DNA of 29,410 nucleotides, taken from a virus. Both the position numbers and the translations under genes were made by a program. Of this stretch, positions 23,076 through 29,410 are shown one piece after another. The DNA is taken from positions 1 through 29,410 of the IMG/VR virus record IMGVR_UViG_3300015171_000088, one strand, 5' to 3'. Every line of letters begins with the position of its first letter. Within the stretch, counting starts at the first letter, position 1. The notes under the pieces are model-generated. The model ran no database searches and was not told the origin of the DNA. It saw only the letters and a program-made list of their open reading frames with translations.

Positions 23076-24359
23076 ATGTCTATGTCTACTCCATCATCTA
23101 GTCAAAGGATAAATGACGCTCTAATAGCTCAGTTACGCTCTGCTGATCCGCAGTTATGGAATTTTCTAAATCAGATATCTAAACAGTTAAATTCACAAAT
23201 AAATGCTACTTCATCTTCTGGATCAAATGTATCTAATGTTATAGGTCCGGCTTATTGGGTAAGAGTTGATCCATTTACTATAACTCCGGCCAATTTAGGA
23301 GATTTTGTAAGAATTACTTCTACTACTGATAGATCGGCCGCACTAGAGTTTAGATTTGAAGATCCAAATGCTGCCATATTTAGCTACAACTATAATACTC
23401 AAGGATATGATTTTCTAATTATAGATGGTAAAGCTTTATCTCTAAATGGTGTATCTTTAGGACCCGTAGGATTAGGTATTTTGCCCGATAGTTTGAATCT
23501 AGATACATGGATGCAAATTGCAGCGTGCGATGCTTTTAAGGATAAAAAACGTGCAAATTTAAGATTCAATAATGCTCTAGTTGGCCTGCCTATGCCTAAA
23601 GATGGTTCATTTGAGTATATTAATTCTATTCTATATTATACAGTAGGATCAACCAGATATCAAATAGCTCCTACAGCACCTACACCACCAGGAAATTTAT
23701 CAATTAGATCACCTTACATATATGATGGTACTAACTACTACTATAATAATATCAAATGCTACCCTCCGGGAACTTTAGGACTATCAAGTGATAATATGGG
23801 AGGTAGTCCTACTACTACTGCTACTATAGGAACATATAATGATATAGTTTTAGAAGTTAAAGGTGGCTCTGGTACAAGTCCTGCTGGTCAGAAAGTAGCT
23901 ATAACTAATCCTTCAGGAAGTTGGACTATTGATATAAGAATTATTCATAATATCCCATCTCCCCCTAATTTTCCATCTGCTGGTATGTATATGTATGATT
24001 CTAATAATGGTAAAGTTATGACTTTTGGATTTATCTCTAATGATATAGCTAATGCCGGAGCTAAAGGTTCTTCATATTTGTGGACTGGTTTATATAATAA
24101 TATAACATCCTTCAATACAGATTCCCTAGTTAGATACTCTTTTCTACCTGCTAATCCTGTAACTTTGAGGGTAGTTAATGATGGGGCTAATTTGAATTTT
24201 TATATATCATCTGATGGTTACTCATTTGGTGAAGCTATGGGTATTATTGCTAAAGGTTCCTGGTTTAGTGGTTCTGGATATCCTACACATGCCGGATTTT
24301 ATGGAACTAGGGCAGGTACTAACACTGTCGTGACTGTTTTATCCTACAAGCAGAGTTAA
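23076..24359 (+). CDS. putative tail fibre/receptor-binding protein
   Basis: 427 aa, beginning one base after the previous stop. An N-terminal helical segment (INDALIAQLRSADPQLWNFL) may anchor to the tail. A small beta domain (about 60-140) and a linker at 190-210 (APTAPTPPGN) follow, then a C-terminal jelly-roll-like domain (about 210-427) with NFYISSDGYSFGEA, reminiscent of concanavalin/LamG-like lectin folds in phage adhesins. Position between nozzle and endolysin supports a host-recognition role. One heptamer copy at 23337. Confidence 0.6.
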   Translation: MSMSTPSSSQRINDALIAQLRSADPQLWNFLNQISKQLNSQINATSSSGSNVSNVIGPAYWVRVDPFTITPANLGDFVRITSTTDRSAALEFRFEDPNAAIFSYNYNTQGYDFLIIDGKALSLNGVSLGPVGLGILPDSLNLDTWMQIAACDAFKDKKRANLRFNNALVGLPMPKDGSFEYINSILYYTVGSTRYQIAPTAPTPPGNLSIRSPYIYDGTNYYYNNIKCYPPGTLGLSSDNMGGSPTTTATIGTYNDIVLEVKGGSGTSPAGQKVAITNPSGSWTIDIRIIHNIPSPPNFPSAGMYMYDSNNGKVMTFGFISNDIANAGAKGSSYLWTGLYNNITSFNTDSLVRYSFLPANPVTLRVVNDGANLNFYISSDGYSFGEAMGIIAKGSWFSGSGYPTHAGFYGTRAGTNTVVTVLSYKQS

Positions 24360-24360
24360 T

Positions 24361-24714
24361 ATGTCAAAATTACTAAGCGACCTTGATCCTAAATTTAGAC
24401 CTTTAGCGGATAGATTACTATCCGATTGCTTAGGTGCAGGGGTATCTTTAGCTATTATAGAAACTTTACGCACACATGAAAAACATTTGCAGGATTTGCA
24501 AAATGGTGTATCTTGGGTACAGCATTCTAAACATGAGGATGGATTAGCTATAGATGTATGTCCTACTGATTACCTAAGCATAAAAGGCTGGAATCCTAGT
24601 GGTCCCGAATGGCAGATAATTGGTAAAGTTGGTAAGAAGTTAGGCATGAGATGGGGTGGAGATTGGAAACAGGAGGATTTAGGACATTTCGAGTATATTA
24701 GTGGGAAAGAGTAA
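24361..24714 (+). CDS. M15-family peptidase endolysin (D-Ala-D-Ala carboxypeptidase/L-Ala-D-Glu type)
   Basis: 117 aa, one base after the previous stop. Zinc ligands of the M15 fold are present in order: SKHEDGLAID (H58, D65) and DLGHFE (H109), with ETLRT earlier in the expected spacing. The domain is complete, without a cell-wall-binding module or signal peptide, so release through a holin is expected. It cleaves peptide links in peptidoglycan. It sits far from the holin-like cluster (6325-7200), a split lysis cassette. Ends TAATG with the next gene. Confidence 0.9.
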   Translation: MSKLLSDLDPKFRPLADRLLSDCLGAGVSLAIIETLRTHEKHLQDLQNGVSWVQHSKHEDGLAIDVCPTDYLSIKGWNPSGPEWQIIGKVGKKLGMRWGGDWKQEDLGHFEYISGKE

Positions 24715-25100
24715 TGATTACACGCCCCTACACTAAAGAGGATATATGGGAAGTTCAGGCTCTAATACGTGCTAATCAAGATTGGAATATTCCTGATATT
24801 AACTCTCCTTTATATATACTCAAAGAAGTGGCGGTAAATCATAAAGGTGCTATTATAGGTATTGGATTAGTTAGATTAACTTCTGAGGTTATTTTAGTTG
24901 TAGATGCTAAACAAAACCTAGCTACTAAAATGACCACCCTTAAAACTTTAATGAATAGAGGTATAGATGAAAGTAGGAAATGTGGACTAGATGAATGGCA
25001 CGCTTTTGTTATGAGTTATAAATTTGCTAAGTTACTTGAGAAGCTAAAATTTGTAAAGTCCAAAAGCATAGCCACTCTGGTAAGGAGATTTTATGAGTAA
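24714..25100 (+). CDS. GNAT-like acetyltransferase-fold protein, possibly degenerate
   Basis: 128 aa. The beta-strand/helix order of a GNAT fold is visible: an N-terminal RPYTKEDIWEVQALI helix, strands HKGAIIGIGLVRLTSEVILV, then a helix and KLLEKLKFVKSKSIATLVRR as the final strands. The Q/RxxGxG/A pyrophosphate loop for acetyl-CoA is not clear (QNLATKMTTLKT stands in its place). Activity is therefore doubtful. Phage GNAT-like proteins in this area are usually unassigned. Coupled by TAATG to the endolysin. Confidence 0.55.
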   Translation: MITRPYTKEDIWEVQALIRANQDWNIPDINSPLYILKEVAVNHKGAIIGIGLVRLTSEVILVVDAKQNLATKMTTLKTLMNRGIDESRKCGLDEWHAFVMSYKFAKLLEKLKFVKSKSIATLVRRFYE

Positions 25101-26415
25101 ACAGGATCGTTCTTCCGTAAATAACGCAGTAAATGGAGCTAATCAGGATGTTCGGAATAAATCTGGTGAGCTATCTACACAGCTAAATACTGCTAATCAG
25201 GGATTGCAGAATTCTGCCGATCAGAATCAGGCGGGCGCACGGACTGGCTTTAATAGGGTTAATAATTCTAATGGGGGATATGATTCTGATATTCTGAAAA
25301 GGATTAACGATCAGTATAGTTCTGTATCTCAAAATGGAGGCACAGATAGTGAGAATTATAAAAACTCGCAAGCTGCTTTTGGTGGAGCTAGAACTGCATT
25401 CGATAGTGCTGGTAAATCTATAAATAATGCTAGTGGATCATTTGATAATGCTGGCAGATCATTCGGAGAAGCATCTTCAGGATTAGCTAGAGCTAAACAG
25501 GGATATGAGAATTTTGCTGATACTGGAGGATTCTCTCAGGCAGATAAAGCTGCATATTTACGTCAAGGAACTAGTGCGGCGCCTGCTTTATATAAAAACT
25601 TAGCTACGAATCTACAACAGAGAGAGTTATCATCTGGTGGAGGGAATCCTGGAGGTTTATCAGGTATTCTAGCTTTACAGAGGCAGGCTGGAAATCAGTT
25701 AGGAACTTTAAATACTCAGGCTAATACTAATCTTAATCAACAAGTTAATGCTAATAAGTTTCAAGGATTATCAGGAATCGGAACTACTGCGGGACAGGAA
25801 ACTAGTTTAGGTAATTCTCAAGTAGGATTAGGACAAGCACAAGTAGGACAGGGACAGGCACAGACAGGATTAGGAACTGCACAAGCTGGATTAGGTGTGG
25901 ATCAGGGTAATTTATCTAATGCTATTGCTGCTCTGAAATTACAAGGTACACAAGGATTAGCATCTACTCAACAGAACTTAGTAGGTAATCAGTTAAATGC
26001 TTCTCAAGGTTTAGCTGGTCTTTATGGAACTAATCAGTCTGCTATTAACAATAACGTAGCTGCTCAGCTAGGATTGTTTAATGGCACAAACTCTGCTATC
26101 AATACTGGATTACAGACTAGGGCTGGTATTTCTAATCAGCCTGGATGGCAGGATAATTTAATTTCTGGTATAGGTGCTGGAATTGGTGGATTAGCTACTC
26201 TTTGTTGGATCGCGGAGGAGCTATATGGAAGAGAAGCATCCGAAGTTACGCTTATCAGATTTTATCTTAATAACTCTACTAATCTATTTGCTCGGTCCTT
26301 TGCATACCTTTATAGAATGGTTGGACAGAGTGTGGCAGAGATTATTAAAACTAACAGATTGGGACGATTCTTAGTTTCTTCTCTGTTTGATCGCATCCTA
26401 CAGGAGGCTATGTAA
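25093..26415 (+). CDS. putative internal virion/tail protein with Gln/Gly repeats and CWIAEELYG C-terminal domain
   Basis: 440 aa, ATG at 25093 behind TAAGGAGA inside the previous gene. Residues 1-300 are Gln/Asn/Ser/Ala-rich and helical. A regular repeat (GLGQAQVGQGQAQTGLGTAQ and onward, near residue 250) implies an extended coiled or amphipathic rod. Residues about 371-440 form a different module starting CWIAEELYG, with a hydrophobic and basic helical tail. From memory, a CW(I/V)A...YG module recurs at the C-termini of virion proteins in uncultured phages; its function is unknown to me. Size, repeat structure and position fit an ejected internal virion protein. Confidence 0.6.
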   Translation: MSKQDRSSVNNAVNGANQDVRNKSGELSTQLNTANQGLQNSADQNQAGARTGFNRVNNSNGGYDSDILKRINDQYSSVSQNGGTDSENYKNSQAAFGGARTAFDSAGKSINNASGSFDNAGRSFGEASSGLARAKQGYENFADTGGFSQADKAAYLRQGTSAAPALYKNLATNLQQRELSSGGGNPGGLSGILALQRQAGNQLGTLNTQANTNLNQQVNANKFQGLSGIGTTAGQETSLGNSQVGLGQAQVGQGQAQTGLGTAQAGLGVDQGNLSNAIAALKLQGTQGLASTQQNLVGNQLNASQGLAGLYGTNQSAINNNVAAQLGLFNGTNSAINTGLQTRAGISNQPGWQDNLISGIGAGIGGLATLCWIAEELYGREASEVTLIRFYLNNSTNLFARSFAYLYRMVGQSVAEIIKTNRLGRFLVSSLFDRILQEAM

Positions 26416-27603
26416 ATGTCTACCTTATCTCTAGCTGAGATTCTCAAGATGCAGAATGATCCTAATAATCCTGCACCTATTTTCAATTTACCCCCTCCAT
26501 CTCCTACGGCTGATCCTAATAATTTGCCAGAAGAACATCCACAAATTCTATCTGGTGGAGGATCACTTAATCAAGTACAGCCTGATCCTTCTAGAGCTGC
26601 ATATCAGAAATTGATGGATCATTATGGATCAATTCCACAGTCTGATGATTATAAACCTTCTCCGCTACGTAGGTTAGGTGCTATTGCTCTAGGATTTGCT
26701 GCTGGTTATAGAGGCAATAATTCTACTCCCGGTGGCGGACCTATGGAGGCTTATAAGGCTGCTACAGACTTTAATAATGCACCATATAAAAAAGCTATGG
26801 ATAAGTGGCATAATGAAGAAGTTCCATTAGAGAAAACTACACAGTTAGAAACTCAGAGACTAACTGCTGATGCTATGGCTAAATATCGTGCGGCGGAGAT
26901 TGCTAGGATTCAGGAGCAAACTAATAATGAGACTAAAAAGTATGATCCAGTTATACAAGGCAATTTAGCTGCTGCTGTAACGGGAGCGAAAGAAGCAAAT
27001 AGTTATCATTCTTCGGCACCTGGTAATTTTGTAGGTACTGGTACTAATTTATCTCAAATAGGAACTCCTACTGCTGTTACTACCCAGCAAATGAGACAGG
27101 ATGATTTTCAGAGACAAGAGGATAGCAAAGCTGAGAATGCTAGAAAGATACAAGGATATACAGCAGATAGACAAGCTGGAAATATTAGGTTAAATAGATC
27201 ACTACAGGGAGCTAATACTGATAGGAATACAGATAAGAACATAGCTAGTAGAGAGAGAATTGCACGAGAGAGTAGAGAAACTAAGGAAACATTACAAGGC
27301 ATAGGTAAGCCAATTAGTGCGGCGGAGGACGATAAATTACATAGTGATGCTATTAAGAATATTATGAGGGATGGAACTTATAATCCTATCATTATATCTG
27401 GAAAATTAGTAGATAATGCCAATAGATTCAGGCCAGAGCGTTTAAATCCTAATAATCCTAATCATAAAGCATTACAAGGTGCATTAGAGCAGGAGTATCA
27501 GAAGTTACGTTCTGCTAGAACTAAAAAATCTTCATCATCTTCTACTAAATCTGACTTAGGTAGCTGGAAACCATTAAATGAAAATGATGAGGAGGAGAAC
27601 TAA
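26416..27603 (+). CDS. putative internal virion protein (395 aa)
   Basis: 395 aa, starting directly on the previous stop (TAAATG). Residues 1-75 are Pro/Asn-rich; a hydrophobic Gly/Ala patch (RRLGAIALGFAAGYRG) follows, then a long helical, Gln/Lys/Arg-rich segment (about 105-310) and a Ser/Lys-rich acidic tail. Helical rods with a small membrane-active patch suit proteins ejected with DNA. Two heptamer copies, 26888 and 27317. Its TAA shares a base with the next ATG. No enzyme motif. Confidence 0.55.
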   Translation: MSTLSLAEILKMQNDPNNPAPIFNLPPPSPTADPNNLPEEHPQILSGGGSLNQVQPDPSRAAYQKLMDHYGSIPQSDDYKPSPLRRLGAIALGFAAGYRGNNSTPGGGPMEAYKAATDFNNAPYKKAMDKWHNEEVPLEKTTQLETQRLTADAMAKYRAAEIARIQEQTNNETKKYDPVIQGNLAAAVTGAKEANSYHSSAPGNFVGTGTNLSQIGTPTAVTTQQMRQDDFQRQEDSKAENARKIQGYTADRQAGNIRLNRSLQGANTDRNTDKNIASRERIARESRETKETLQGIGKPISAAEDDKLHSDAIKNIMRDGTYNPIIISGKLVDNANRFRPERLNPNNPNHKALQGALEQEYQKLRSARTKKSSSSSTKSDLGSWKPLNENDEEEN

Positions 27604-29410
27604 TGCCTAAGAAGTATAAGAATCCTGTTACAGGAACTGTTATTAACTGGGAAGGTTCAGAACCTCCTACTAAGGAACAGCTAGATGGTGCAGAAGCAGA
27701 TTTAAATTTTAGGAATAAGGCTAAGGTTAATTCTGTATCTAATCCTACTAATGATGGAATGGGATGGTTTGAGAGACAACATTCTACAGGTAATTCATTT
27801 GCTGATTCTATTCTCCCCACATCATTCGGAGACGCCGCACGATCTGTTACTGGATTATTAGGAGATAAAGCATTAGGAGATGCTATAGTTCCTCATGGTA
27901 AACAATTATTAAAGTCTATGACATGGGCAGATGAGCAAGGTAAACCTCATCAAGATTATGGCCCTGTTAAAAGATTAAATGATGCTATAAGTGGCGGAAT
28001 GGGATTAGCCGGAACTGTTGCTTCTGCTACTCCTGCTTTACCTATTATCGCTGGTGCAAATACTTTATTAGGTGCTGGTTCCAAGTTAATTGATAAAGGT
28101 GCATCTACTATTCATAAGTCCTACTATGGAGATCAATCTGAACCTGATCCTGATTTGTTGAATTTGGGTAAGAATTTACTAGCTATCGGAATTGGTGGTA
28201 AAATTGGTGAAGGAAAGGGATTAAAACCTGAAGTAGCTTCTGAATTATCTCCTAAACCTGAAACTCGCTCCATAGATAGAACTAGACCCCAATTACCTCC
28301 TGATTCACCATTCCAAGGATTTAATAATACTTCCCCTCAGCTAGAACAGGGTGGGGGATTAGTTAGAACTCAACCTAATATACCTCCTCCATCACCTATC
28401 ATAACTCCTCCTCCTTCTATACCGGGATTTAATCAACCACAAACTCCTATAACAGAAGTTAATCCATTTGCTACAGGTAGATATAATCCTAATACTATAC
28501 AAGTATCTCCGGGTGGGGGATTTGCATCTTCTGATCCTTCTGCTATTCCCGATGTTCCTAATCCGTTAATTAATCAACCATCTTTGCCACAACTGCCAGA
28601 AGGACAAACACAAATACCTCAAGTTACTGATCCTTCAGTTACTGAGATTAATCCTATGAATAGTGGTAAACCGGGAGTTATAGCTACTCCTCCTGATATG
28701 GTTGATCCTTTAGCTTCTTTTAAGAAATCATTAGAGGCTAGATTGAGAGGTATTGAGGCTAAGTTAACTCCTGCTAAGCCCGCCGAAATTATTTCTCCTA
28801 ATACACCAGAACCTCCTGATGCTACTGAATTACCTACAGTAAATGTAAAGCAACCTAATAGTGTTAGCAAGGAGCAATTACCCGACACTGTTTTAGGTAG
28901 AGATGGTACTCCTGGTTGGACTGGTGGTAGAAATGCTGCGCAACAAAATTATCTTGAAACTATGTCAATGAAACTTAATGGTAAACCGATGACTATAGTT
29001 AAAAATGGTAAACTTGAATATAATTTAATAGAAGCAGAACATCAAAAATTAAATAAACTGTATGATAAAGAAGGTAGACTCCCTGTTGATAAAGGCTATG
29101 GTGGTACAGAAGTAGATATAAATAGACCCGAAGGTGCTAGAACTATTATTGGAAACAAAGCAACTGAAGTTATACCAGAAGAGAGACAAGTAGCTAATCC
29201 TGTTAAATCTGAAACTCTACCAGCTGAAACTACTAAAACTTTACAACCTTCTGAGGTTTTTTTATCCAAGGATATTGAAAATGAGGATAAACCAATTATA
29301 GATGAATTAATGGATAGAGGTAAGGAACTCCGAAAACCTAAAATTATAAATATACCGAAACAAGAAGAAGGCTTAGATTCTAATGGTTTTGAATTACAAG
29401 ACCCAGAGTT
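27603..29410 (+). CDS. large proline-rich putative internal virion protein (partial, continues past window)
   Basis: ATG at 27603 behind AGGAGGAGAAC, overlapping the previous stop by one base. Open for 602 codons to the right edge, so incomplete. The N-terminus has KNPVTGTVINWEGSEPPTKE, a feature suggesting a virion protein. Residues about 130-165 contain a hydrophobic Gly/Ala stretch (GLAGTVASATPALPIIAGAN), a possible membrane-inserting segment. Residues 210-400 are Pro/Ser/Thr-rich and disordered, with a short helix (PLASFKKSLEARLRGIEAKL). It looks like the third and largest internal virion protein of the group; a C-terminal lytic or other enzyme domain may lie outside. One GCCGCAC at 27834. 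Confidence 0.65.
   Translation, partial: MPKKYKNPVTGTVINWEGSEPPTKEQLDGAEADLNFRNKAKVNSVSNPTNDGMGWFERQHSTGNSFADSILPTSFGDAARSVTGLLGDKALGDAIVPHGKQLLKSMTWADEQGKPHQDYGPVKRLNDAISGGMGLAGTVASATPALPIIAGANTLLGAGSKLIDKGASTIHKSYYGDQSEPDPDLLNLGKNLLAIGIGGKIGEGKGLKPEVASELSPKPETRSIDRTRPQLPPDSPFQGFNNTSPQLEQGGGLVRTQPNIPPPSPIITPPPSIPGFNQPQTPITEVNPFATGRYNPNTIQVSPGGGFASSDPSAIPDVPNPLINQPSLPQLPEGQTQIPQVTDPSVTEINPMNSGKPGVIATPPDMVDPLASFKKSLEARLRGIEAKLTPAKPAEIISPNTPEPPDATELPTVNVKQPNSVSKEQLPDTVLGRDGTPGWTGGRNAAQQNYLETMSMKLNGKPMTIVKNGKLEYNLIEAEHQKLNKLYDKEGRLPVDKGYGGTEVDINRPEGARTIIGNKATEVIPEERQVANPVKSETLPAETTKTLQPSEVFLSKDIENEDKPIIDELMDRGKELRKPKIINIPKQEEGLDSNGFELQDPE

Noticed and set aside
1717-27840. GTGCGGC as a Chi-like or segregation-polarising site
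   Set aside because: Such sites are strand-biased; here the orientations are 9 to 8.
12579-28675. CCGGGA/TCCCGG looking frequent (about 12 copies by eye)
   Set aside because: Enrichment is moderate and explained at least partly by Pro-Gly dipeptides; the shorter word gives weak evidence.
1-29410. CRISPR array, tRNA, rRNA, insertion sequence, integrase or attachment site
   Set aside because: None found on reading both strands; the direct repeats present are 11-bp tandem boxes without spacers.

Overview
The window is a contiguous piece of a tailed double-stranded DNA phage (or prophage) genome. It is AT-rich, roughly one-third G+C by eye. The rightward genes run in the order small-terminase candidate, membrane proteins, TerL, portal, scaffold-like protein, major capsid, adaptor, tail nozzle-like protein, fibre, endolysin and internal virion-like proteins. 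There is no tape measure, sheath or baseplate set, so a short-tailed (podovirus-like) virion is the best guess. The host cannot be named from the sequence. No rRNA, tRNA, CRISPR array, integrase or insertion sequence was seen.

Layout. (1) 1-2209, leftward: a 41-aa ORF coupled to a Cys/His-rich protein, then a SNF2-type helicase that runs off the left edge. (2) 2210-3597, no gene: an origin or control region with two helically phased arrays of a TTCTAGAA-centred 11-mer in opposite orientations, AT-rich repeats, further repeat families and a strong leftward terminator. (3) 3598-4053, leftward: one gene with its own sigma70-like promoter, strong ribosome binding site and terminator, and visibly higher G+C than its surroundings, i.e. 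a moron-type cargo gene. (4) 4144-4931: divergent intergenic region with a 100-nt element closed by a perfect 14-bp inverted repeat (candidate structured RNA) and a rightward promoter. (5) 4932-17788, rightward: small unknown proteins, an HTH protein (TerS candidate), a cluster of tiny membrane proteins, a beta-propeller protein, TerL, portal with zinc ribbon, a structural protein, a fibre-like protein with a signal peptide, a scaffold-like protein and the major capsid protein, closed by a strong terminator at 17817-17860. (6) 17879-29410, rightward: connector and tail proteins, receptor-binding protein, M15 endolysin, a degenerate GNAT-like protein and three internal virion-like proteins, the last cut by the right edge.

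The rightward genes are packed with stop/start overlaps (TAATG, ATGA) and often lack a Shine-Dalgarno sequence. A minority have a strong AGGAG-type or similar site, including the capsid, scaffold-like, fibre-like and tail genes. This suggests translational coupling along long transcripts with expression boosted at chosen genes.

The most unusual genome-wide signal is the GC-rich heptamer GTGCGGC (or its complement GCCGCAC). I count 17 exact copies, in both orientations, every one placed in frame on an Ala-Ala codon pair although GCG and GCC are otherwise rare here. Four GTGCGGT copies add to it, one of which is a complete AAGTGCGGT, the known Pasteurellaceae DNA uptake word.
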